Origin: Chamaecrista fasciculata
Lineage: Eukaryota; Streptophyta; Magnoliopsida; Fabales; Fabaceae
NCBI GenBank assembly: GCA_003254925.1
Contig: QANZ01055900.1
Span: 44,156-108,155 of the forward strand
Direction: 5' to 3'
Length of the DNA stretch: 64,000 nucleotides
In this document: positions 54,465 through 64,000 of the stretch, one piece after another
Layout: each line of letters opens with the position of its first letter
Position numbering within the stretch: position 1 is the stretch's first letter
The notes under the pieces: generated by a model
Told to the model about the DNA's origin: nothing
Databases searched by the model: none
What the model saw: the letters and a program-made list of their open reading frames with translations, nothing else
Position numbers and translations under genes: made by a program

Positions 54465-55012
54465 ATCATAACCATAGCTCCCGGCTTGAAGATTTCCCGA
54501 TAACCGATGCCCCGGACAAGGAAGCCTGCTTCATTTTTTGCCAGTCCTACAATTTTGAGCAACAAGATTCTTCAGTGCCACCATCTTTATTCTTTAAGAC
54601 ATGAGGAAATTTTAGGTTCAATATGGTTTAATGCACTCAGAGGCTAGGACTAAATCCGCAGATTTGTAGTCACACATGTCAGATTGTAGAGATGAAATAT
54701 GTACAAACACCATATTGTACCTTAGAATTTTCCAGAGGGCAAGTGTACTCAAACCATTCCTGAAGCCTACCTAATATAATTCTTTAATTCTTTATTCTAA
54801 GAAGCCATAACAAGTGTCTCTTGTTTTCAGTAAATCTTAGTGCTGCATTATAAAATCATGTATAATTCATAAATTATTACTAGTGTATTCTTGTGTTTTG
54901 TTGGGATCTTGAAAGATTATCTGATGCTACCACTGCTGCGATATATAATTCAGCAGGCGTTATAGGCAACGTGTAAGTAAAAACAAAAGAGAGAATTATG
55001 AATGGAAACAAT
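54465..55012 (+). other. 3' untranslated region and flank of the O-FucT gene
   Basis: Mixed composition without an open frame. Transcript end signals cannot be fixed by eye. Confidence 0.4.
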
Positions 55013-55180
55013 TAAAAAGGGCGGCCCAGTGCACAAGGCTCCCACTAGGTGGGGTCTGAAGAGGGTCAAGATGTATGCAGCCTTACTCCCGCTTTGCAAA
55101 GAGACTGTTTCCAAGATTTAATCTTGTGACCTCTTGGTCACCAGGCAGCAACCTTACCGTTGCGCCAAGGCTCACCCTTT
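55013..55180 (-). mobile_element. tRNA-derived SINE, copy 4
   Basis: On the minus strand it opens AGCCTTGGCGCAACGGTAAG (A box), with a degraded B box about 40 bases on, and ends in a T/A tail. Flanking repeats gaatggaaacaat (55000-55012) and gaatggagacaat (55181-55193) match in 12 of 13 bases. It is a third SINE type, of a kind widespread in dicots. Confidence 0.8.
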
Positions 55181-55193
55181 GAATGGAGACAAT

Positions 55194-56221
55194 AACGAAA
55201 AAGAAATTAAAATTAAGTTCTTATCATTCGTCAACAATACTTTACATAATTTAACATATGTATACGGCAGCGGATCTATTCTCGTTATAACTACTGAAAC
55301 ATTCTCAAAGATGGGGGTGTAGTGTACAGCATTGTTGACATTCTGTAAAATGTAAGGTGTCTGAAAAATAGAAGTAAAAAAAGTAAGACTAGAACCACTT
55401 CAATACTTATTGATTATGCAGACTCAATTAGCCACAGAAGACAGAACATTGAATAAATGAATACACTGATTTGCTTCTAACAGACACCTGCAGCAATCAC
55501 CAATCAGAGTAAATGAGAGAGAAAAATAAATTATGAGACTGACCTAACCTGCCAAAATAAGCAAACCAGGCCAATTATCAAGTACATATTTTATGTAGTC
55601 CTCAATTTGTGCATTTGATGATCTAAAGCTGTAGCACAAGTTCAAATTAATGTAAGGTTATGCCTGCAACTGGTACTTTTGCCCCCATGTCCTCCTATTG
55701 GAAGATAAGATTCCTTTGTCAATAATCTCACTCACCTACTGGCTATTGGTCCCAGTAAGATAAGCATTAAGAGTAAGCTTATATATGCTTGTGGCTGTCC
55801 TCTACTGCAACTAAGCATCTAAGTACTACATAATATGTTGCTGCTATAGATGCTTTTGGGTCCCTAATGGCCCAGAAGGCCAGAACTTCAACAAATGTTA
55901 TTGCAAATTTAAAGGAATCTTGGAAAATGTAGCATCATTATCCAGATGTAGTACTCTATAATCTATGTGCATGGAAAGGGGAAAAAGCATCAATCGACAA
56001 GGGACTGGTACTAGCAACAATGATGTCAAAAGGGCTGGAAGGAGTTAGTGATAAAATAGAGACATTCTAGCCGCATTTAATATTGGGCCCGTTTGACAGC
56101 ACCACTTGTTTATCAGAACATATACAGTTTTTTTTCTAAGTGGTAATGCTATATCGAAGGCTTGACTCTACTACATTTTCTTGAAATTTTTGAAATTTTA
56201 TTTATCACCGCCTATATATAG
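55194..56221. other. Intergenic, nothing recognised
   Basis: No gene, repeat end or RNA gene is supported in this kilobase. Confidence 0.4.
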
Positions 56222-56853
56222 GAAATGGATCATCAGTTACAAGAAGTCACAAACTTTAAGTATTTGGGAACCATTTTGCAAAGCAAAGGGGAAATAGAAG
56301 AGGATGTTAATCACAGGATTCAGGCAGGGTGGATGAAGTGGAGAAAGGCCTCAGGGGTTATCTGTGATAAAAAAGTGCCGCTTAAACTAAAAGAAAAATT
56401 TTATCGCACGGCAATAAGACCCGCTCTATTGTATGGTACTAAATGCTGGGTGATAAAAGGGCAACATGAGCAAAAATTCAACGTGACTGAGATGAGAATG
56501 CTTCGTTGAATGTATGGTCATACTATTAAGGATAAGATCAGGAATGAAGTCATCAGAGAGGAGGTTGGTGTGGCGCCTATCATTGAGAAATTGGTCGAAA
56601 CACGCCGTAAGTGGTTCGGACATGTGCAAAGAAGACCTTTAGAGGCCCCGGTTGGCAGAGTTGATCAAATGGTAGATAATCCTATAATTCGAGGAAGGGG
56701 AAGACCAAAGAAAACTATCCAAGAAACTATCCGGAAAGATCTAGCTATCAATAACCTTACGGTTAACATGTGCAAAGATAGAACACGTTGGCGTCAGTTG
56801 ATTCATATAGCCGACCCCACCTAGTAGAATAAGGCTTGGGTTGTTGTTGTTGT
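56222..56853 (+). mobile_element. RTE-type LINE, 5'-truncated 3' end
   Basis: The frame encodes the C-terminal part of a plant RTE reverse transcriptase: FKYLGTILQSKGEIEEDVNH, KWRKASGVICDKKVPLKLK, FYRTAIRPALLYGTKCWVIK, then KWFGHVQRRPLEAPVGR and RGRGRPKKT, ending with a stop just before aataaggcttggg and a (TTG)n tail, typical of RTE. One in-frame TGA (56507-56509) replaces the Trp usual after RMLR; otherwise the frame is continuous for about 200 codons. The polymerase core and endonuclease are missing, as in most truncated LINE copies. It is relatively young. Confidence 0.85.
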
Positions 56854-57781
56854 ATGAGAGAGAAAGGAAGAGAAAATAAAAGAGAAAAAGAGAAATGTGG
56901 GTCTTCCATATTATTATTTTATAAGGCCCACATTTTCTCTCTCTTCCTCCTTTCTTTCTCTAACTCCACAAAAAATGCATGGAGAAAGAAATACAAAGAA
57001 TCCAATCCCCTATATATTGAGGTGGAGAATCTGCTTTTCCTCGAGCAGTAAAACTTCTCCATAAATCATATTCCATAAGGGAGGTTCAAAATCTGCACCT
57101 TTGGAATTTATTCCTCACAAAGTGGAGATAGGTTATTCCTTACCCAGGAATTAAAGCATTTATTTGTATAATTTGAACATCTGTGATTGAATACCAAAAG
57201 TTATTCCAACTTGTATGGCTGGCTTGCCCCATCACTTGATATTAGCTACTATGAAATGATGTGTTTGTAAAATATAAATAAAATTACTAACAATGGCTAT
57301 TGAATGTTTGATAGGACTCTGCATTGCACCATTGAAAAGTTGAATGAATCCAATCATCTTTTTTGATACAAGTCTAAACAATAAGGCTTGTCACTTATGA
57401 CAGCCTGTTTGGTTCCTTTGTACTAATTTGTTACACAATGAGAAATGAGATCAAAATTTTCTCCTTAGAGCTTGAGATTCTTAGAAAAAGAAAAAATAAT
57501 AGTCATTCATCCCAATCTCCAACCTGTAAAATAGAATTTATTAGTGTTCTGATATGACCCACTTCTGCTTAATCTGAACCAGCAATTCCTCCAAAAAGAA
57601 ATATTACCACTGAAGCTTCCTGTGAATATATCAACAAAAAGCATCAGAATTCTTGATTCGCCTGCCTGCTTGTATTCCGTCTCCCATGGATTATAACAAA
57701 ATCTCCAGTCTCCACAATTATATCTGGCCAAGGGATCACCTTCATCTCAACAAGTTGCTCAGTGGATTACATCAACAATGT
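56854..57781. other. Intergenic and 3' flank of the UPM1-type gene
   Basis: A short inverted pair of gag-agaaagg / tttctctctcttcctcc words lies at 56856-56960. The part nearest 57781 is probably the 3' untranslated region of the minus-strand gene. No other gene is seen. Confidence 0.4.
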
Positions 57782-60681
57782 CTACAATGCCTGCACCAAA
57801 CTCGATTCTTCTTTCGAAGGAACTGGCCAAAATGGCGATAGTGCCACAACTTTTCCAATTATAATGAGCGTTGGCGACACTAACTGAGCAGACATTATTT
57901 TCTCAGCAAGGTCCTTCAGTTCGGAAAAGACCTGCATTATTGCAAAGATATGTACAATCAGTTATTAAAACCAATGACTGGAAATGTTAAACATCAAAGC
58001 ATCTATTACACATATATTCAATCTAGAAACAAATTAATGATTCATTTAGTTTCTAAATCATGTAGAGTATGTTCACTCATTATTACAGAATTGAAATCAA
58101 TAACTGATTATACCCACCGTGCGTTGTTGAGGTGTGGTCCCTCTCTCGATGGCTGCAGCCGGGGTCTGGGGGGATAGACCGTGATCCATTAACTTCTGGG
58201 CTAGTGAAGGCAGAGTTGACAAGCCCATATAAACAACTAAGGTAGAATCAGGATCGGCTGCATTTTCAGCTACAAAAAGAGGATCTGTTCCACCTTTCCT
58301 TGAATGTCCAGTGAGAAATCTTACACTGATTGAAATACCACGGTGAGTTAACGGAATCCCTAGCTCTGCTGCAATTCCAGAGGCTGCAGTTATACCTGAA
58401 GCAATGACAAAACTGATTATAGCAGGTTCACCATATCTTCACTTTTCAGAAGCTATTACATACAGCACTAACATATTCACATAATCACATAACATATCTT
58501 ACAAGCTAAATATGGAATAAGAAGAGTGCAAATAACAACATGAAATGAGCATAATATGGGTCATGTTTCATGCTTTAGAATAGTGATCTTCCAATAACTG
58601 AAGATAAAATACAACACAAGAATTTAAAAGTTTCTTTAATAGGTCCTATTCAAAACATCCACTTTCTTAAATAGGGTAAACAATACAAAAATTAAAGCAA
58701 TTATTTTTCCTTTTTTTTTCTTTATAAGTGGAGTGCTTCGTATTCAGGACGCAAAACCATGAGAACAACAGAGCAATTATTATTCTGGGTAATTTCAAAA
58801 ATGTCATCCTCTATTTATCATGTCAAAAAGGCAGTGCATTTTACTAAGGAAAAATGTCAAACATAATCTGCATTAACCACACACTAAGTATATAAGTATG
58901 TTGTAAATAAAGCAGAATGTATGACTACGATGATTGATGAGCATATTCAGGTTTTCCCACAATAGTTTAACATACGGAAAAAAAAAAAAAAAAAAAAAAA
59001 AANAAAAAAAAAAAAAAAAAAAAAAAAGACATTTCATTTCTATCTGTAAGCTAGAATCAGTAGAAAATAGAGCTAAACCTACATTTATTAGGCATTGAGA
59101 ATCAAAATCCTTCATTGAAGTTTTCATATTCATAAGATAGCATACCTGGAATAACTTTCACTTGAATACCTTGCTGTTGCAGAAAATCCATTTCCTCCCC
59201 TCCTCTTCCAAACACCTGAAAATACCCAATTGTAAGCATCAAGACAACTTCGCAACAGAAATCATCATAGACAAATTCATCAAATCTCTATACAATTTGC
59301 AAATATTCGTCACTTTGAACTTTAGACTTTAGTTAGACTCTTCCAAATGGATATACTCACCAATGGATCACCTCCTTTAAGTCTCACAACAGTAGCTCCT
59401 GCTTCCGCAAAACTCAACAGAAGCTCATGTATTTCCTCCTGCAATAAATTAACCAGAACGAAGAAAATTCAGTTTCATCAACAGCAACACATGAAATAAA
59501 AATTTCCCATGAGAGGACTAAGAAAATTGCAAATAACTACTTACACAAACACAATTGTGAGACAGAACTTGATAAGTCATGATTTGGCAATATCTTAACA
59601 ATCACCTCATATGAGGTAGATTTAGTCAAATTTTACTAACAATCCTCTATGCAATCTATAACCACCTCCCTATAACTACGTGACAACAACAAGATTTCTC
59701 TAGATATTCTACCTAAGCCTTAACACTCACTCTCTATTCATTATTCTTACTAATTTGATCCTCAGAGTACACGGGTAGCCTCATCTCCCTCTTTGTTATT
59801 TTGCACACAGAGGGTAATCATGGTAAATTTTTTAGGTAAACTATGGGATTCCCCGTCTATCTGTGTAATGGTCTAAGAGAAGCCTAATTTCATTCGGACC
59901 GGCGAGCAAACAGTTTAAAGTCCTTCTAGCAATGTCAACTCTAGAGAGAATTTGGGTCCTGTCAACCACTATACCAAACCAACCATTGTTGGTAATCATG
60001 GTAAATTTAGAATATATCATTCAATACAGATATAGCAACAAGACAAAATATTGAGTACTCAAGAGTACTTTGAAGCAATGTGTCACATCAAATAATCAGA
60101 CACTTATAGGACCCACTTCATATTTACATCCAAAGAGAGCCTTATACCTGAGTTCTGCTATGGTATCCAGCAGTTTTACCCACATAGAGAAGTTTAGCAT
60201 CAGGACCAACCAAATCCAACACATCATTCGACACCAAACGATCATACAACAACAAATCAGCACTCTTAATGACTCTCACTGCCTTCAACGTCAGAAGCTC
60301 CGGATCCCCAGGTCCAGTTCCGACCAAAAACACATTCCCCGGCGACCTTTCGCCGTCGCCGCCGCCGTTGTTTTCAGTTTCCCTCTTGTCCCTTAGGACT
60401 CGTAGCAACTTCTTCAGCTCAGGAAGCTGAAGAGCGATGTCGTCTTCTCTAACGGATCCGGAAGAGAATGGGAGAGTACAGGAGGGAGTTTGCTGAAGCT
60501 GATTCTCGTAAACCCATTGGTCCCTTTGGTACCTTTCGACAGAGTGTTTCTCTGTGAAGGGCGAAGAGGAGGAATTGAAGCTTAATGAACAAAGGGGTTG
60601 TGGGGTTTGTGGATTCGAAGAATGGGGGTTTCTGATGAGAGCTGAATTGGAGAAAGATGGAAGCTTGTGAACGAAAGCCAT
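57782..60681 (-). CDS. UPM1: Uroporphyrinogen-III C-methyltransferase, plastid (siroheme synthesis)
   Basis: Methylates uroporphyrinogen III twice with S-adenosylmethionine to give precorrin-2, the branch from chlorophyll/heme to siroheme, the cofactor of nitrite and sulfite reductases in plastids. Minus-strand exons: 60148-60681, 59361-59438, 59146-59215, 58118-58395, 57782-57931. All junctions are GT-AG and phases agree, giving 369 residues, the length I recall for Arabidopsis UPM1. The first 70-110 residues are Ser/Pro-rich without acidic bias, as in a transit peptide. The SUMT core starts at about 116 with VFLVGTGPGDPELLTLKA, followed by LLYDRLVS, VVRLKGGDPLVFGRGGEE, VIPGITAASGIAAELGIPLTHRG, VVYMGL, AIERGTTPQQRTV and the C-terminal LIIIGKVVAL. 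The start is the first ATG of the exon; its 5' leader is partly duplicated upstream. There is no fused dehydrogenase domain, as usual in plants. Confidence 0.93.
58978..59027 (+). repeat. Poly(A) tract with a lone N in intron 3 of UPM1
   Basis: About 50 As interrupted only by an N at 59003, so the true length is uncertain. On the transcribed strand it is poly(U). Confidence 0.9.
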
Positions 60682-61091
60682 GATAATGAAGAGTGGGGTG
60701 TGTGGGGATTGGGAAAACAGAGAAGGAAGCTTAAATGAGAGGAAGAAGGAAGAAGTGAAGTGGGAATTGGATTGTTAGAATTGAGAAATGGAATTTGAGG
60801 AGAATGAATGACCCTTGGAGATTAGGGAGGGACGTGACGAGACGTCCCTTTGGTTGGTTTTCCCTTCGCTTTGCCAATAGTGCAGGTGCAGGTCGGGTTT
60901 TTGAGAGTACAATGGACAATTCTTTCTTGGCAAAAACTCTCTTTATGTTTCTAAACTTTACATTAACAATCAATTTTGTCCTTATTTTTTCCTTATCAAT
61001 TTCGTTTTCAATATTTTATATTTTATTTAATTTTATTCTTTACTCTTACTTTAATTAAATATCAGCAACACTCTACCTAACTAATAGCATG
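60682..61091 (-). promoter_or_regulatory. 5' leader and proximal promoter region of UPM1
   Basis: The first 100 bases upstream of the start are purine-rich on the plus strand, i.e. a pyrimidine-rich leader for the gene. No clear TATA box could be assigned. Confidence 0.4.
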
Positions 61092-61106
61092 TAATGTAAA
61101 ATTTAT

Positions 61107-61310
61107 GCCAATAAAGATTGGCCCAGTTGGTAAGAAATAAACTTATAACCCATAAGATCGTGAGTTCGATTCCCACTGCCGATGTAAGGGTATTGTTGGT
61201 AGACGATCTGTAAGTACTTCTGTAAACGCTTATAGAGTCTGGAGGCCTGCCTTGGCCTTAGTGAGCCCCGAGGACCAACTCACCTAAACTTTTTTTTACC
61301 AAAGAAAATA
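61107..61310 (+). mobile_element. tRNA-derived SINE, copy 5
   Basis: 204 bp with A box TGGCCCAGTTGG, B box GAGTTCGATTCCC, a T/A-rich tail, and flanking repeats taatgtaaaatttat (61092-61106) and taatataaaatttat (61311-61325), 14 of 15 identical. It is inserted about 0.4 kb upstream of UPM1. Confidence 0.9.
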
Positions 61311-61375
61311 TAATATAAAATTTATAAAAAAAAAATTGACAAAAACGCTATTTTTCGTCCAAAAACTTTACACCA

Positions 61376-61496
61376 AAGGAAGCCATGATGATGAAGAGAG
61401 AATGAAGAGTGAGGTTTGTGGATTGGGAAAACAGAGAAGGAAGCTTAAATGAGAGGAAGAAGGTAAAACTTAAAAGTGAAGTGGGAATTGGATTGC
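61376..61496 (-). repeat. Duplicate of the UPM1 5' leader including its start codon
   Basis: It repeats 60671-60779 in the same orientation: agccatgat-atgaag, gattgggaaaacagagaagg, aagcttaaatgagaggaaga, gtgggaattggattg, with only small insertions. Read on the minus strand it has an ATG GCT as in the real start. It ends exactly where a family C element begins. A transcript starting upstream would carry this extra ATG. Confidence 0.85.
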
Positions 61497-61889
61497 TCAA
61501 AGTAAAAATTTGGTCTCATATCTTTTGTTAAGCTTTCAATCTGGTCTTGTATTTTTTTGTTGTACTTTTGATTTGATATTTTGCAAAGGTCCCAATTTGG
61601 TCTCATATCTTTTGCTTAGGTTGCAGAATTGGTCTCATATCTTTATAAAATGGTCAATCATTAATTGATCATTTTATAAAGATATGAGACCACTTCTACA
61701 CCTAACCCAAATATATAAGACTATTACTGCAATTGACTCAAAGATATGAGACCAAATTTGCAACAAAAAAATTTATAGGACCAAATTGGGACCTGACCTA
61801 AAGATATAGGACTAAAAATGCAACAAAATAATATATAGGATCAAATTGGAAATCGGGCAAAAGATATGGGACCAAATTTGTACTTTAAC
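61496..61889. mobile_element. Small TIR element, family C, copy 6
   Basis: The arms alternate ttggtctcatatctttt and its inverse, with ends ctcaaagtaaaaattt and accaaatttgtactttaac. An inner palindrome (tggtcaatcattaattgatca) marks the centre. Confidence 0.6.
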
Positions 61890-62499
61890 ATCCTTTCTTT
61901 GTCTTCATACTTTTGAAGTGAAGGATGAGAATGCAGCCAATTGTTTAAAGCCACCTAATAAGGAATTTACAATGATACCCCTCCAAAGACAGGTGGCAGA
62001 ATCTGGGTGATTTACATTACAAGATGCAGAAGCAGATGATTGCAAACCATACATACTGTGGCTTTTGGGAGCAGGGAATAGCACAACCAGAAGCCGCGGC
62101 AGCCAACGCTCACGCCCACTTGGCGTATATTATATTTATATTTAGGGTAAATTAAATTTTAGTATTCTATAATTTGGCTCAATTTGACACATTGAGAGAC
62201 AAAATGTGCTACTCTCGCACCTTGTGCTTTTCGTCGTTAACACAAAGGGTTCTGTGGTTTATTTTCATTAGCATTTAACAAAAAGTGCTGACGTGATTTT
62301 TGCTTTTACAGATATCTCCCATTCTTTTAAATTTCTTTCAACAAGGTCTATAACTAATAATTACAAATTAGTCCGGAAACTGAACTTTGATTCAACTATG
62401 GTAGAAAGAAAGTCAATACCAACACACAGAAAACGCAGCAAATCAAATATATCGCTCCATGAAACAAAATCCGAAGAATGAAGTGCACGAACACCGATC
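61890..62499. other. Intergenic, nothing recognised
   Basis: It may contain the original distal promoter of UPM1, displaced by the duplication and insertions. No motif is distinctive. Confidence 0.4.
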
Positions 62500-62945
62500 C
62501 AAAAGTAGATTTGAGACCAAAAAGTGAAATATCATGCAAAATTGGTCTCAAACACACTTTTAGGCCAAATTTAATTTCACTTGTTAACTATTCCAAGTGA
62601 CAAAAAAAAATGACTTATAAAGAATAACCTGTAGATTCACTTATCGCATATGGACTTGAAACGAAGAGAGATTTCTCTTGTTTAACATAAAACTAGTGAC
62701 CAACTTACGAGATCAAATTTCCCTTTGATTACTAATGACCTCAACTAGATAAATAAAGTATTTATCAAAAGTAACTCATAGCTTTGAATCTGTTGCATTC
62801 AAATATAAAACGAGATATATATATTACCATATTAAGTAATTTGGGACAAAAAATGAATAACTATGAAAAGATGCAAGATCAATTGTAAACTTCTATAAGA
62901 TCTTGGACCAAAATGAAATCTAAAACAAAGATATAAATGGACACC
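62500..62945. repeat. Family R repeat, copy 6 (inverted)
   Basis: It carries family words in reverse complement (ggccaaatttaatttcactt, gttactttt-cgaatctgttgc, acgagatatat). It is more diverged than the others. Confidence 0.4.
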
Positions 62946-62971
62946 AATTGGATTGCATTACAACTACCTAT

Positions 62972-63342
62972 TGTTGGGGTTCTTTTGTTTTTTCAAAGTC
63001 CCACATTGGTCAAGTTAGAAAAGTTGAGTGGGTGAGGAAGCTATAAATAGAGAGGGCTTTTCACCTTAAGAGGCACCACAACTTACAAAGAAATCCTAAT
63101 GGGTGTATTGGGGTTTGGGTAGTTGTGAGTCATTTTTGAGAGAGAGTTTGCAATTTTCTCCAGTCAAAAATTGTATTGAGGAGGGTTTGTAATTTTTCCG
63201 TGCAAAAATTACAAATAGTGAATTTTGTCCCAGAGGGGGCCGTGGAATAGGTCTTGAGGCACCGAACCACGTTAAAGATTTGTGTTCGTTTCTTCGTTTC
63301 CTCTTCCTTTATTTCTTGTGTGGGTTGTGCTTCCGCCCAACA
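62972..63342 (+). mobile_element. Copia-type 5' LTR
   Basis: 371 bp from TGTTGGGG to CCCAACA, the standard TG...CA inverted ends, with a TATA box (tataaata, 63042-63049) followed by a transcribed leader. The primer-binding site follows at once. The element continues rightwards beyond the window, so it cannot be said whether it is whole. A GGGGGCC-rich element sits in its leader. Confidence 0.85.
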
Positions 63343-63344
63343 AG

Positions 63345-63356
63345 TGGTATCAGAGC
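63345..63356 (+). other. Primer-binding site (initiator tRNA-Met) of the copia element
   Basis: tggtatcagagc, complementary to the 3' end of plant initiator methionine tRNA, starts two bases after the LTR. Confidence 0.9.
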
Positions 63357-63649
63357 TGAGGTTGAAGTCCAGGGAGGAAGAAGGGAGAGGAAGAAGCAAG
63401 TGGGTCAGCCAGTCAGAAGGTTCCGGCACTGCAACATCAAGAGAGGTTGGTTCAGTCTAGCTTTTGATTTTAATTCCAGTTTTGAAGTTAGTTTTCTGGA
63501 TTTTAGAGTGGTTGTCTGTTAGACTGTTTGTGGTTGTTGGTTACTTGTGGTGCTGGTTGCTGTCTGTTTTGTGGTGTTGGTTATTGGTTGTCTGTTGGTA
63601 TGATGATGACCGTGAGGTTTTAAAGTTCTGTTATTTGATGGGAGAGCGC

Positions 63650-64000
63650 AGTGACGGAGACAAGGGGGGGCTGGTGGGGGCCACGGCCCCCCCTAAAATT
63701 TCAGTCATTAGTAGCAAATTAGTAGTATAATGATCTTGTATATTGCTAACTTATCTTAACGGCCCCCCCTCTCTGTTCTCTCTATCTCATATATGTATAT
63801 ATATATATATATATAACAATTAAGATTCAAGTGGGCCCTTTACTCTCTCTTTTTTTTGGAAGTGGACCCCTTTTTATGTAAAGTGTGTATCTATATTAGA
63901 CCAAATCACCAATACTGTCTGAGCAAAAACAAAAAAAATCACCAATAAGGCAATAACTATTAATACACGGCCTTGTGAATTGCAATATATATATATATAT
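63650..64000. mobile_element. CAGTGACGGAG-ended DNA element, left part
   Basis: It begins cagtgacggag and quickly enters a GC-rich inverted pair (ggtgggggcc / ggcccccc) and then AT-rich sequence with (TA)n. This pattern is common for hAT-like MITEs in dicots. The right end is outside the window. Confidence 0.35.

Overview
The window is AT-rich nuclear DNA from a flowering plant, most likely a eudicot, taken from a draft assembly (one 753-base N run at 18261-19013 and four isolated Ns). The evidence is three intron-bearing plant genes with classic plant architectures, tRNA-derived SINEs, Mutator-like, hAT-like and Helitron-like DNA elements, and LTR-element relics with 5-bp target duplications. 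The species cannot be named from the sequence alone.

Host genes. (1) 21622-29741, plus strand: a 13-exon glycoside hydrolase family 1 beta-glucosidase. My splicing gives an unbroken 518-residue protein with signal peptide, acid/base Glu in TLNEP and nucleophile Glu in TENG. A probable relic of a second GH1 first exon follows it. (2) 50742-54464, plus: a six-exon GDP-fucose O-fucosyltransferase-like gene, 557 residues, a type II Golgi membrane protein. (3) 57782-60681, minus: a five-exon plastid uroporphyrinogen-III C-methyltransferase (UPM1 type, 369 residues), the branch enzyme to siroheme. Its 5' untranslated region and start codon are partly duplicated about 0.7 kb upstream. The three genes share no pathway and are not an operon-like unit.

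Between the genes almost everything is transposon-derived. 1-10.7 kb: an LTR inserted in an antisense copia fossil, present twice by segmental duplication, with different later insertions in each copy; between the copies lies a 3.9-kb long-TIR Mutator-like element (4302-8238, 10-bp target duplication) carrying pieces of an RRM gene and a GRF zinc-finger gene. 12-19 kb: a second long-TIR element (14620-16627, 10-bp target duplication) carrying an EXORDIUM-like gene fragment, plus a SINE, MITEs and the gap. 30-34 kb: nested DNA elements and LTR relics. 34-50 kb: solo LTRs, many small TIR elements and an isolated cluster of CACGTG boxes near 46.7 kb. 54-64 kb: SINEs, a truncated RTE-type LINE, and a copia 5' LTR with primer-binding site that runs off the right edge.

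The most notable signals are the two gene-capturing Mutator-like elements, a small TIR family with recognisable 9-bp target duplications, a six-copy repeat family built on an internal tandem dimer, the duplicated UPM1 5' end, and the GH1 tandem relic. No wholly new multi-gene system was found. All splice sites and repeat ends were read by eye, without transcript data or database searches.
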